Source of the DNA: a virus
Strand: one strand, 5' to 3'
DNA length: 34,766 nucleotides
IMG/VR virus record: IMGVR_UViG_3300043313_000583
Location: 1-34,766 of that record
The notes under the pieces are model-generated. The model worked only from the letters and a program-made list of their open reading frames with translations, made no database searches and was not told the DNA's origin. Shown one piece after another: positions 24,269 through 30,932 of the stretch. The position numbers were made by a program, and so were the translations under genes. Every line of letters starts with the position of its first letter. Positions within the stretch are counted from its first letter, which is position 1.

Positions 24269-24496
24269 GTGTGGCGCCGGCGACGCTACGACCCGGAGCT
24301 GTTCGCGTTCCTGACGCGACTGCACCAGGTGCTGGGCGGTGACGTGGTGCCGATCGCGCGCGTGGTGCAGGCGTGGCCGTACCGCGATCCCGGCGACGTG
24401 TGGTGCATCACGCCACAACATTCAGGGTGGCTCCAGCCGGATGCTGCGGCCAACCTGATCCGCCACGAACCCGTGGCGGTACTGGTGCCGGCGTAG
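24269..24496 (+). CDS. Small hypothetical protein
   Basis: 75 residues from GTG 24269, one base after the preceding stop. Compact, with a helix (YDPELFAFLTRLHQVLG) and strands (VWCITPQHSGWLQP, EPVAVLVPA). Coding-like third positions and tight spacing support a gene. Function unknown. Confidence 0.65.
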   Translation: MWRRRRYDPELFAFLTRLHQVLGGDVVPIARVVQAWPYRDPGDVWCITPQHSGWLQPDAAANLIRHEPVAVLVPA

Positions 24497-24520
24497 GCCG
24501 GCCCGAGCGAAGGGGGAGAC

Positions 24521-25159
24521 ATGAAACACCTAGCAGCGGCCGCGCTCGCGGTCCTGTTCGTCCTGGGCGGCGCCAGCGCGGCGTGGGCCAGTGACGGCAA
24601 CACGATCCCGTGGACGGGGCACGGCGACGACAACCTGCCGTGCGAAGCGGGCGGGCATTGGGTGCTCGCGCCGGCGTTCGGCATCGACAGCGCCACGCTC
24701 ACCGTGGACGGCACCGACTACGTGATGGTGCAGAACGGTGAGGGGAGCTGGGCTGCCGATTCCGTCGGTCCGATCGACGACGGCGTGGACGCGTACGTGA
24801 CGTACACGGGCGCCGGCGACGAACGCGACCAGCTCCAGCTGTCCCACTGCACGGAGGGCAGCCCGACGCCGACACCGACGCCGACGGAGACACCGAGCCC
24901 GACACCGACCGAGAGTCCGACGCCGACGAACACGCCGACGAAGCCCACGGTGCCCGGTGGATCGACGGTGCCACCACAGGACTGTGGCGGCAAGATCAAC
25001 GCGGCGTGCTCGCACAGCACGAGCCTGATCCCGCCGGCGTCGGGCCGGCGCACGGCGTTCACCGGCGGCGTGCCGGCGTGGATGCTGTGGACGATCGGTG
25101 GCGGCCTGGTGATCGGTACAGGCGCGCTGTGGTGGACACGGCGCAGGATCACGGACTGA
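24521..25159 (+). CDS. Exported surface protein with stalk and sorting-like signal
   Basis: 212 residues, CGAAGGGGGAGAC before ATG 24521. A signal peptide (residues 1-23, cleavage after AWA) leads to a globular domain of about 90 residues with two Cys (C41, C110). A Thr/Pro stalk at 114-145 (SPTPTPTPTETP repeated with variation) and a second Cys pair (C155, C163) follow. The end has TAFTGG (178-183), a membrane span (about 185-205) and RRR: the architecture of a sortase substrate, with the pentapeptide close to the LAxTG signals of some actinobacteria. It may be host-cell-wall anchored; membrane anchoring alone is the alternative. Confidence 0.86.
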   Translation: MKHLAAAALAVLFVLGGASAAWASDGNTIPWTGHGDDNLPCEAGGHWVLAPAFGIDSATLTVDGTDYVMVQNGEGSWAADSVGPIDDGVDAYVTYTGAGDERDQLQLSHCTEGSPTPTPTPTETPSPTPTESPTPTNTPTKPTVPGGSTVPPQDCGGKINAACSHSTSLIPPASGRRTAFTGGVPAWMLWTIGGGLVIGTGALWWTRRRITD

Positions 25160-25162
25160 TCC

Positions 25163-25570
25163 ATGCCGTGGAAGCCGGCGAACCCGTGTCGCGAGCCTGG
25201 GTGCCCGAACGACGCGGGACCGTCCGGCTACTGCGCGGAGGACGCGGCAGCCCGTCGGCGTGAACACGACCGCCGGCGGGCTGGCGCAACGCACCGACGC
25301 GTGTACCACAAGGCCGCGTGGCTGAAGCTGCGCCGGCGGAAGCTGCGCGCCGATCCCGTGTGCCAGTGCCGCGGCGACTGCTGCCCGCCGAACGGATGCC
25401 ACCAGCCGGCGACGACGGTGGACCACATCGTGCCGGTGCTCCAGGGCGGCGAAGAGCTGCCCGAGCTGGGAGGACTGCTATCGCTGACGAAGAGCTGTCA
25501 CGACCGGAAGACCGCGAGGGAATCCCTACCGCGGCCAGGATCGCTCGCGCCATGGCGCAGGCCAACCTGA
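25163..25570 (+). CDS. HNH endonuclease
   Basis: 135 residues from ATG 25163. An N-terminal Cys group (PCREPGC, GYC) and CQCRGDCC precede the nuclease core VDHIVPVLQGGEELPELGGL (D87-H88) and LTKSCHDRKTARE (H113), the DH...H pattern of HNH enzymes such as those in many phages. The usual Asn and the first Cys of the CxxC before the last His are not at the usual place (GLLSLTKSCH), so activity is uncertain. It is far from the terminase genes. It might be a free-standing nuclease or a packaging helper. Confidence 0.84.
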   Translation: MPWKPANPCREPGCPNDAGPSGYCAEDAAARRREHDRRRAGATHRRVYHKAAWLKLRRRKLRADPVCQCRGDCCPPNGCHQPATTVDHIVPVLQGGEELPELGGLLSLTKSCHDRKTARESLPRPGSLAPWRRPT

Positions 25571-25713
25571 TCCGACAGGGCAAGCTGGACCTGGACGCGC
25601 GGCTGTGGTGGTGCGCGCGATGCGGCGTGCAGGGGGAGCCACCGTGCTGGTACTGCGGCAGCTCCACGTACCTGACGAAGCACGAGCCCATGGGAGGATC
25701 GGTCGATGGCTGA
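25552..25713 (+). CDS. Small zinc-ribbon protein
   Basis: 53 residues from ATG 25552, which overlaps the HNH end. The frame is open further upstream without a clear start. WWCARCGVQGEPPCWYCGSS is a two-knuckle zinc ribbon (CxxC-x8-CxxC type), flanked by a short helix and TYLTKHEP. Possibly an accessory nucleic-acid or protein-binding module. The start is uncertain. Confidence 0.66.
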   Translation: MAQANLIRQGKLDLDARLWWCARCGVQGEPPCWYCGSSTYLTKHEPMGGSVDG

Positions 25714-25912
25714 ACACGCGGAGTGGTGCGCCAAGACTGCCCGGCCGGCCGACCCGAAGCTGCGCGGGTTCGAGGACACCGGGCACGGGTCGATGCGGCA
25801 GGTGGCCGAGGCCGACTGCACCTGTGCGGCGAACCCGACGGCCAGGCTATTGAGGAAACTCAACGCGCGAGCCCTAGAATCTCGAGAATCTAGGCCGGAA
25901 AAGGGCGCCTGA
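25706..25912 (+). CDS. Small hypothetical protein with Cys/His
   Basis: 68 residues from ATG 25706, overlapping the previous gene by eight bases. It begins HAEWCAKTARP, has ADCTCAANPTARLLRKLNAR in the second half, and ends in a charged tail. The last codons lie within the regulatory palindrome at 25869-25894, so its 3' end and that element share sequence. Function unknown. Confidence 0.6.
   Translation: MAEHAEWCAKTARPADPKLRGFEDTGHGSMRQVAEADCTCAANPTARLLRKLNARALESRESRPEKGA
25869..25894 (+). promoter_or_regulatory. Palindromic operator-like site (GAGCCCTAG + CTCGAGAATC)
   Basis: Bases 25873-25894 (CCTAGAATCTCGAGAATCTAGG) read as a 22-base palindrome with two symmetric A/A mismatches, centred on CTCGAG. 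The site lies at the 3' end of one gene and about 37 bases before the -35 box of the second promoter cassette. The 10-mer CTCGAGAATC and the 9-mer GAGCCCTAG both recur in the gap at 32803-32820 in the opposite order. Confidence 0.55.
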
Positions 25913-25918
25913 CCTGCG

Positions 25919-25966
25919 GCGCTAGGGCGCTTGACGCTCCGCGCCAGGGGGTTATACAATCCCCAC
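25919..25966 (+). promoter_or_regulatory. Promoter with flanking direct repeats (copy 2)
   Basis: TTGACG (25931-25936) and TACAAT (25955-25960) form a -35/-10 pair spaced 18. Direct repeats GCGCTAGGGCG (25919-25929) and GCGCCAGGGGG (25941-25951) sit before the -35 and in the spacer, 22 bases apart, as in the copy at 22239. The ATG at 25967 is where transcription is expected to begin. The cassette is a paralogue of the first one. Confidence 0.74.
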
Positions 25967-25999
25967 ATGAGCAACAGCGAGCAGGGAAGGGAGCAGGAC

Positions 26000-26380
26000 A
26001 TGGACACCAGCACGATCAGCGTGGGCGACCGCGTGAGCTACGAGGACATGGCCAACCCACGGCGCCGCGGCATGATCGTGGCCACGGGCGACGCGTTCGG
26101 CCAGTACACGATCGCGTGGGACGACGACACCACGAGCACATCGGACTGCCGGCAGGCCGGATGGCGCCTGGAGCAGTCGGGCATCGGTGACGTGATCCGG
26201 GCAGCCAAGTGGCGCCAGGCGCGCGAGCTGGACGCGGTGGAGGCCGCGCTGCCGGCGCTCGTGGCGATCCAAGGCCGCTACCGCGGCACGCGGCACGCCA
26301 ACAAAGTGAGCACGCAGGCGCGTCGGGCCGCCGAGGCGATCGAAACCCTGCTGTCACTCACGCAGAACGTGGAGCGATGA
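26000..26380 (+). CDS. SH3/KOW-like small-domain protein
   Basis: 126 residues from ATG 26000 behind CAGGGAAGGGAGCAGGAC; ATG 25967 in frame is the alternative leaderless start, adding 11 residues whose sequence parallels the upstream extension at 22289. VGDRVSYEDMANPRRRGMIV, then ATGDAFGQYTIAWDDD and GWRLE look like a small five-strand barrel. The C-terminus is helical (LDAVEAALPALVAIQGRYRG; RAAEAIETLLSLTQ). It may bind nucleic acid. Ends in ATGA overlap with the next gene. Confidence 0.78.
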   Translation: MDTSTISVGDRVSYEDMANPRRRGMIVATGDAFGQYTIAWDDDTTSTSDCRQAGWRLEQSGIGDVIRAAKWRQARELDAVEAALPALVAIQGRYRGTRHANKVSTQARRAAEAIETLLSLTQNVER

Positions 26381-27036
26381 TGGAGCTGCTACTGACGCAG
26401 GCGCTGCCGACCACCGAGCGGGTGCGCGCCGAGCACGGCGCGAACATCGGCCGGCTGCTGACGCCGCGCCACTACCCGAGCGCGGCCGAGACTGTGGCCG
26501 CCGGCATCACGTGGGCCGCCGACAACGATGGCTGGGGCGGTGTGGACGCCGACGCGTTCCGGCGCATGCTCGTGACGCTGGCACCACACGCCAGCCACTG
26601 CCGGTTCGTGACGGTGCCCGACGTGGTGGCCGATGGCGCCGCCACGATCGCCAGCTGGCGCATGTGGGCCGACGAAGTGCGCGGACACGGGTTCCCACCG
26701 GCGCTCGTGCTCCAGGACGGCATGCAGCTCGTGGCCGACGGGATCGCCGCTGACGGCGAGCTGGTGCCGTGGACCGAGATCGGGGCGGTGTTCGTCGGTG
26801 GATCGACGGAGTGGAAGCTGGGCACCGACGCCGCAGCGGTCGCGCGCGAGGCGCACCGACGCGGCCTGTGGGTGCACGTGGGCCGCGTGAACAGCGTGCG
26901 CCGGCTCCAGCACGCGGCCGCGATCGACGCCGACAGCTGCGACGGCACGGGCTGGGTGCGGTTCAAGCGTTCGATGCTGCCGCTGTTCTCGCGCTGGGAT
27001 CAGGCCGGGCAGCCGGCGCAGCTGGTGGCCGCGTGA
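26377..27036 (+). CDS. DpdA/TGT-like 7-deazaguanine transglycosylase-family protein
   Basis: 219 residues from ATG 26377 (ATG 26380 also possible). The pattern matches the TIM-barrel of the queuine-tRNA ribosyltransferase/DpdA superfamily, which swaps guanine for a deazaguanine base in nucleic acid: TVPDVVADGA (D82 as general base), VLQDG (112-115), VFVGGSTEWKLG (138-149) corresponding to the GG substrate loop, WVHVGRVNS (165-173) and DADSCDGTGW (184-193). The zinc-binding C-terminal of tRNA enzymes is absent, as in short phage DpdA-like proteins that act on DNA. No queC/D/E or folE is in the window. Confidence 0.72.
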   Translation: MMELLLTQALPTTERVRAEHGANIGRLLTPRHYPSAAETVAAGITWAADNDGWGGVDADAFRRMLVTLAPHASHCRFVTVPDVVADGAATIASWRMWADEVRGHGFPPALVLQDGMQLVADGIAADGELVPWTEIGAVFVGGSTEWKLGTDAAAVAREAHRRGLWVHVGRVNSVRRLQHAAAIDADSCDGTGWVRFKRSMLPLFSRWDQAGQPAQLVAA

Positions 27037-27224
27037 TGGCCGGCGCATGGGCGACTCGCGCCGAGCAGCTGTACGACGTGACGCACGGCGACGGGTCGTG
27101 TGTGGAGATAGCCCGCGGACTGACGGAGGCTGTTTCGCGGCACCTGGTGGAGCACGAACAGAACGCTGGACGGTTCGCCACACGCGAGCTGTCGCAGCCG
27201 AGCTGGAAGGGGAGCGCACGATGA
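27036..27224 (+). CDS. Small hypothetical protein
   Basis: 62 residues from ATG 27036 (overlap with the preceding stop; GTG 27033 in frame). The protein is mostly helical (RGLTEAVSRHLVEHEQNAGR). It lies directly behind the DpdA-like gene and overlaps the next gene by ATGA, so the three are probably translated together. No family recognised; a role in the same modification process is only suggested by position. Confidence 0.62.
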   Translation: MAGAWATRAEQLYDVTHGDGSCVEIARGLTEAVSRHLVEHEQNAGRFATRELSQPSWKGSAR

Positions 27225-27655
27225 GGACGAAAGCCGAAGCGGACAGGGAAACACTGCACACGGCGTGGCAGCAGGTGATCGCGAACGCGCCGACAGGCGG
27301 CACACGCGGCGAGCGCCAGGCGTACGGCAACGGGGCGCGCGACACGCTGGACGAAGTGGCCGACCTGATGGAGCTGGACCGCACGGAGGACCCGTGGGAC
27401 CGCTGGCTGGCCGAGGACGACGAAGAGCCACGCTACGCGTACGTGATCCTGCACCGGCGTGGTGTGGCCGGCCGTGACTACGATTTCGTGACGCTGGAGT
27501 TGGAAACCACGCACGCCGGCACGATGCCGCGGCGCTACGTGGTCCGGTACTACAGCCTGAACGGCCAGCGCGAGCTGTGGTCGATCAACGTCGGCACGGA
27601 GTCCACGCTGGCCGCTGCGCTGATCATGTGGCGCGACGAAGAGCTGGGCGTGTGA
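27221..27655 (+). CDS. Hypothetical protein of the modification block
   Basis: 144 residues from ATG 27221 with GGAAGGGGAGC before it. The first half is helical and acidic (RQAYGNGARDTLDEVADLME); the second is beta-rich (YAYVILHRRGVAGRDYDFVT, YVVRYYSLNGQRELWSINVG). The centre is very acidic (TEDPWDRWLAEDDEEP). Located between the DpdA-like protein and the methyltransferase. Not recognised. Confidence 0.7.
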   Translation: MRTKAEADRETLHTAWQQVIANAPTGGTRGERQAYGNGARDTLDEVADLMELDRTEDPWDRWLAEDDEEPRYAYVILHRRGVAGRDYDFVTLELETTHAGTMPRRYVVRYYSLNGQRELWSINVGTESTLAAALIMWRDEELGV

Positions 27656-27843
27656 TGGCGCGCACCGTGACGAAGAGCACCGTGGCCGTGGCTTATCCGC
27701 TGGTGCCGGCGAACACGCCGGACTTCGAGCAGTGGGCACGCGCGTGGTGTGAGCGCAAGGGCTGGGCGCTGGTGGAGGTCGTGTCGCAGCGGCGCATGTC
27801 CGACGCCTGGTACCAGCTCACGGTGCGGTGGACGAAGCCATGA
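27655..27843 (+). CDS. Small hypothetical protein
   Basis: 62 residues from ATG 27655, overlapping the previous stop in TGATG; its own stop overlaps the methyltransferase start in ATGA. Beta-alpha-beta with several Trp (DFEQWARAWCERKGWALVEV; AWYQLTVRWTKP), about the size of a ferredoxin-like unit. Coupling implies co-expression with the methyltransferase. Function unknown. Confidence 0.66.
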   Translation: MARTVTKSTVAVAYPLVPANTPDFEQWARAWCERKGWALVEVVSQRRMSDAWYQLTVRWTKP

Positions 27844-28787
27844 ACCTGCTGCCGGCGGCGCCGGCGTACGGGCCGTGGATCAGACCGACCAGCCGGCTGC
27901 GGGTCCTGGACCTGTTCGCCGGCCTGGGCGGCTGGTCCGCGGCGTTCAGGCTGCGCGGCCACGAGGTCGTACGCGTGGACCTGGGGGACACGTTCGACGT
28001 GGAGCTGCACGCCGACGTGTCGAAGCTGAACGTGGACGACGTGCGAAACGCGTTCGACGATCGCCGGCTGCCGCACGTGGTGCTCGCGTCGCCACCGTGC
28101 GAAACCTTCAGCACGATGCGCATGGGGTCCAACTGGACCGAGCAGGGCACGCCACGCCGACCCGAGGCCGCGGCCGCGCTGGAGCTGGTGAACGACACGG
28201 TGCGCCTGATCGAAGAGCTGAACCCGGCGTGCTGGGTCCTGGAGAATCCGCGCGCGAGGCTCCGCACGCTCGTGTCGCTGCTGATGGCGTACGAACGGCG
28301 CACCGTGACCTACTGCCGGCTGGGCGAACGCTGGCGCAAGCCCACGGACCTGTGGGGCGGGTTCCTGCCATCCCTGGAGCTGCCCGAGACATGCCGCGCG
28401 AACCCGGACAGGTTCGGCACCTTCACGGACGCCACCGGCGTGACGTGGACGTGCGACCCGTTCGGCAAGCCGTGCCACGTGTACGCGCCGCGCGGGTCCA
28501 CCACGTCGATACAGGGCGACAGCGCCACGCGCGCGTACGACGGCGATCGGAAGCTGACGCGACAGGGCGCCGAGCAGCTCGCGGCGAACATGTCCGAGCG
28601 GCCCGATCATGTGGAGCTCGCGGAGTACGCGACCGCCGGCGCCGACGCCGGTGGCAACTGGCACAAGCCGACGCTGGCCGCGCTCCGCGCGGTCGTTCCG
28701 TACCGGCTGTCCGAGCTGGTGTGTGAGGCCGCCGAGCGGGACGTGCCCGCCGGCCGGCGATGTGGAGGGAGGGCAACGCTGTGGTGA
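27840..28787 (+). CDS. C5-cytosine DNA methyltransferase
   Basis: 315 residues from ATG 27840 (GTG 27828 is an in-frame alternative). The enzyme would transfer a methyl group from S-adenosylmethionine to cytosine C5. Motif I is DLFAGLGGWSAAF (24-36), motif IV is ASPPCETFS with catalytic C87, and motif VI is LENPRARLR (134-142), with Pro where many have Val. GTTTSI-like and QGAEQLAANMSERP segments follow in the target-recognition and C-terminal part. The QRR motif is not obvious, as in many short phage versions. No restriction partner is next to it, so protection of phage DNA is more likely than a restriction system. Recognition sequence unknown. Confidence 0.87.
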   Translation: MNLLPAAPAYGPWIRPTSRLRVLDLFAGLGGWSAAFRLRGHEVVRVDLGDTFDVELHADVSKLNVDDVRNAFDDRRLPHVVLASPPCETFSTMRMGSNWTEQGTPRRPEAAAALELVNDTVRLIEELNPACWVLENPRARLRTLVSLLMAYERRTVTYCRLGERWRKPTDLWGGFLPSLELPETCRANPDRFGTFTDATGVTWTCDPFGKPCHVYAPRGSTTSIQGDSATRAYDGDRKLTRQGAEQLAANMSERPDHVELAEYATAGADAGGNWHKPTLAALRAVVPYRLSELVCEAAERDVPAGRRCGGRATLW

Positions 28788-29113
28788 GCAACTACCGACG
28801 GACGAACCCGGAGGGCGATGCGTTCGGCGCGATCGCGACGGCCGGGCAGCGCCAGGCGTACACGATCCAGCGTGCCGGCGAAGGTATCCGCGAGGCGCTC
28901 CAGGATCGCTGCGGTGCGCAGCACGTGGACCCGAGCCTGGAGCTGGACCAGCCCACGCGAGGGCTGCTGGACCGGCTACCGGCCGACGTGCCGGCGCACG
29001 GGCACGTGTTCCACGTGTGCGGCCTGGAGTCGCTACACGGCCAGCGGCGCGACTTCACGAGCGGCGTGGCGCTCCAGCACGTGTGCAACACCTGCGCCGC
29101 TACGTGGTGGTGA
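28784..29113 (+). CDS. Small zinc-ribbon-tailed hypothetical protein
   Basis: 109 residues from GTG 28784, chosen because GGAGGGAGGG precedes it and it overlaps the methyltransferase stop in GTGA; ATG 28760 and GTG 28781 are in the same frame. The start has YRRTNPEGDAFGAIATAGQR and a helix; the end HVFHVCGLESLHG and HVCNTCAATWW suggests a zinc site. It is the last gene before the hairpin at 29122 and the long gap. Confidence 0.7.
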   Translation: MSNYRRTNPEGDAFGAIATAGQRQAYTIQRAGEGIREALQDRCGAQHVDPSLELDQPTRGLLDRLPADVPAHGHVFHVCGLESLHGQRRDFTSGVALQHVCNTCAATWW

Positions 29114-29692
29114 CAAGCGAGTGGGCCAGGTGCCCCGGGGGACACCTGGCCCGAAAGGGAGCACGTCCACGAAGGAACGAAGCTCACCCGTGAGGATACA
29201 GGGCGCGTCCGACATGGCGCAACGACCTGGGCGGTTGCAAGGTCCAGGGGTCGGGTGTAGCGTCCGGGTCCTGGTCAGACAGGACCAGCGAGCGAAAGGG
29301 AGCACGGGGCACGCCGGTGAGGGCGACCCGGTGCGCGATCCACGAAGGGAGCAGCGGTGCCACGAGCACCACCCGAACGATCCTCACAACCCTGGCAGCG
29401 AGCCCAACACGGGATCAGGAGCCGGAACGCTACACGCCGGTGAGCGCCAAGCGCCCGAGGGGAACCAGGCAGTGCCGCTGGGAAGTCGCCTGTGGAAGAG
29501 GACGGCCAGGGACATGCTCACCACACCGTTTCGCGAGCTGATCGCCAACGTGTCAGTGGCATGGGTCAAAGCGCCGAGCAGGGGAGCCGTTCAGGGGGAA
29601 TGTGGTACCAGGCCCGGCAGCTAGTGGAAGTCGGCAGGACGGCGTAGGGTCGCAAGGGGTCGATGTAGGTGGGCGAGCAGGAAGGGGAGCTG
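29114..29692 (+). other. 580-base stretch without a convincing gene
   Basis: The gap between two small genes holds a hairpin (29122-29153), several ribosome-binding-like tracts (CGAAAGGGAGCACG at 29152-29165 and 29293-29306, and CACGAAGGGAGCAGCGG near 29341) with no long frame behind any of them, and a small stem GTCCTG/CAGGAC or CTGGTC/GACCAG near 29265-29286. One frame is open from about 29190 to 29624, but its third positions are more AT-rich than in the neighbours and it has no recognisable domain. I saw no tRNA cloverleaf. It may be remnants of small genes, a regulatory RNA, or a site used in packaging or replication. Confidence 0.5.
29122..29153 (+). terminator. Hairpin after the modification block
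   Basis: GGGCCAGGTG (29123-29132) pairs perfectly with CACCTGGCCC (29143-29152); T29122-G29153 may add a wobble. The 10-base loop is CCCCGGGGGA. It begins 9 bases after the preceding stop, as expected for a terminator, but no U-run follows. Confidence 0.62.
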
Positions 29693-29941
29693 ATGCTGGA
29701 GAACGGAGGCACCGAGAACACCTGGGCACTGGAGCTGCCGGGGTTCCCGATCGTCGTGGACGCGTGCAACCTGTGCGGGGCGATCGTGCCGCGAGGGATC
29801 GTCGGGACCGGGCCGCGCCGAGGACTTCAGTACGCGGTGGCGCACGAGCGCGACTGCCGGCGCAGCCCGAGCATGGTGGGCAACAGGCCGCTGCTGTTCG
29901 ACACGGGCGAGCCCGACGACGCCGAAGCTGGTGCGCTGTGA
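29693..29941 (+). CDS. Small hypothetical protein with Cys/His motif
   Basis: 82 residues from ATG 29693, chosen for GGAAGGGGAGCTG upstream; GTG 29669 in frame is less likely. VDACNLCGAIVPRG with later HERDC could bind one zinc (CxxC...HxxxC). The end is acidic. It overlaps the next gene by GTGA. Function unknown. Confidence 0.7.
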   Translation: MLENGGTENTWALELPGFPIVVDACNLCGAIVPRGIVGTGPRRGLQYAVAHERDCRRSPSMVGNRPLLFDTGEPDDAEAGAL

Positions 29942-30216
29942 TCAGCGCCGACGTGTTCGTGCAAGAGCTGGACGGGCCGCCGGTGGCACCGGACCTGGCA
30001 GACAAGATCGCGGTGCACGTGGACGACGAAACGAAGTGGGTGCTGGTGGAGAACGGGACCACGGACGGGCACCCGTCGGTGCTGCTCGCGATCCCGCTGG
30101 GCGAGTACGACGCTGGGAAGTACGCGGTCCTGGAGCTGTCCTACGCGCTGTTCGAGACGATCGGCGCGACGTTCCGGGGCGCGGTCCTGAAGTGGCACGA
30201 CGAAGGGCGCCTGTGA
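29938..30216 (+). CDS. Small hypothetical protein
   Basis: 92 residues from GTG 29938, overlapping the previous stop. The protein is strand-rich (ADKIAVHVDDETKWVLVENG) with an amphipathic helix (YAVLELSYALFETIGATFRG). Likely a globular cytosolic protein. No family recognised. Confidence 0.66.
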   Translation: MISADVFVQELDGPPVAPDLADKIAVHVDDETKWVLVENGTTDGHPSVLLAIPLGEYDAGKYAVLELSYALFETIGATFRGAVLKWHDEGRL

Positions 30217-30425
30217 TCCCGCGCGCCGTACCGGAGCTGGGCAGCGTGTGCACGTGGCACATGGTGTGGCGCACGGTGACGTTCGGCGCCGTCGGCGTGG
30301 AGCTGCTCGGCGCGAACGCACCACAGCGCCGCTGGACCGACCTGGACCAGTGGCTGGAGGACTACCTGAACCCGGAAAGGGGAGACAGACATGGCACAGT
30401 ATCCGCTGCTCGACGTGGACAGTGA
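30213..30425 (+). CDS. Small hypothetical protein (3' overlap)
   Basis: 70 residues from GTG 30213 (GTGA overlap). The first 54 residues (ending LDQWLEDYLNPERG) look coding; the last 16 lie inside the start of the next gene, with a 35-base overlap that is longer than elsewhere in the window. It may have gained its tail by loss of a stop. Function unknown. Confidence 0.55.
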   Translation: MIPRAVPELGSVCTWHMVWRTVTFGAVGVELLGANAPQRRWTDLDQWLEDYLNPERGDRHGTVSAARRGQ

Positions 30426-30642
30426 GCAGGCCGTGGCCTACCTGAAGCGCAAGGTGCAGGTGTACCCGCAGGCGCGCACGAAGCGCGCGAGCGACGGCAA
30501 GGTGTGGGACTGGCGCCGGCTGGCGCCGAACGGTCGGAAGGTGGCCACGAGCGGCACGCAGGGGTACAGCACCCGCGCCGGCGCGTGGGCGGCCGCGGTC
30601 GTGGAGAATCCTGGCCTGGCGATCGAAGAGGCCGAAGCATGA
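30391..30642 (+). CDS. Small DUF1508-like protein
   Basis: 83 residues from ATG 30391 with GGAAAGGGGAGACAGAC upstream. DGKVWDWRRLAPNGRKVATS followed by GTQGYSTRAGAWAAAVVE fits the short DUF1508/YegP-type unit (W.WRL...NG..va.s...Y.s..ga..ai), a small alpha/beta fold of unknown action. It overlaps the next ATG in ATGA. Confidence 0.72.
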   Translation: MAQYPLLDVDSEQAVAYLKRKVQVYPQARTKRASDGKVWDWRRLAPNGRKVATSGTQGYSTRAGAWAAAVVENPGLAIEEAEA

Positions 30643-30932
30643 GGCGCCTGGTCGCTGGGTTCGTGCTCGGCGTCCTGCTGTCGATGGCGCTGCCGGCCAC
30701 AGCAGCGGACAAGGCGGCGCCGTGCTACACGGTGCGCTACCGCCGGCACGTCGTCGCGGTCCTGGGCACGTCCGAAGAGCTGCTGGGCTCGGCGCACGTC
30801 GCGTTCCTGGAGCTGCGCGCCGGCCACACGTACAAGGCGCGCGTGATCCTGCACGACCTGAACGCGTACCTGCCCACCTACTGGCAGCGCGAGGGCGCCG
30901 TGATCCGGCGATCGGTCGGGTGTGGGCTGTGA
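30639..30932 (+). CDS. Exported small protein with signal peptide
   Basis: 97 residues from ATG 30639. A signal peptide (residues 1-23, cleavage after ATAA) precedes a small mature domain with two Cys (C29 and C95), which could form a disulfide outside the cell. No lipobox. Strand-rich (YTVRYRRHVVAVLGTSEELL; YKARVILHDLNAYL). It overlaps its neighbours on both sides, showing it is part of the operon. Function unknown. Confidence 0.78.
   Translation: MRRLVAGFVLGVLLSMALPATAADKAAPCYTVRYRRHVVAVLGTSEELLGSAHVAFLELRAGHTYKARVILHDLNAYLPTYWQREGAVIRRSVGCGL

Noticed and set aside
24860-24955. Tandem DNA repeat of ACGCCGACA-type units
   Set aside because: It is explained by the coding of the Thr/Pro stalk in the surface protein; the units vary at the DNA level and no spacer/repeat order of a CRISPR array is present.
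29205-29290. tRNA-like look (GGTTGCAAGGTCC and nearby stems)
   Set aside because: No four-arm cloverleaf, no T-arm consensus and no plausible anticodon arm could be built.
29190-29624. Possible 144-residue + strand gene from GTG 29190
   Set aside because: No ribosome-binding site at proper distance, third positions more AT-rich than in neighbours, and no recognisable domain. Kept only as part of the gene-poor stretch.
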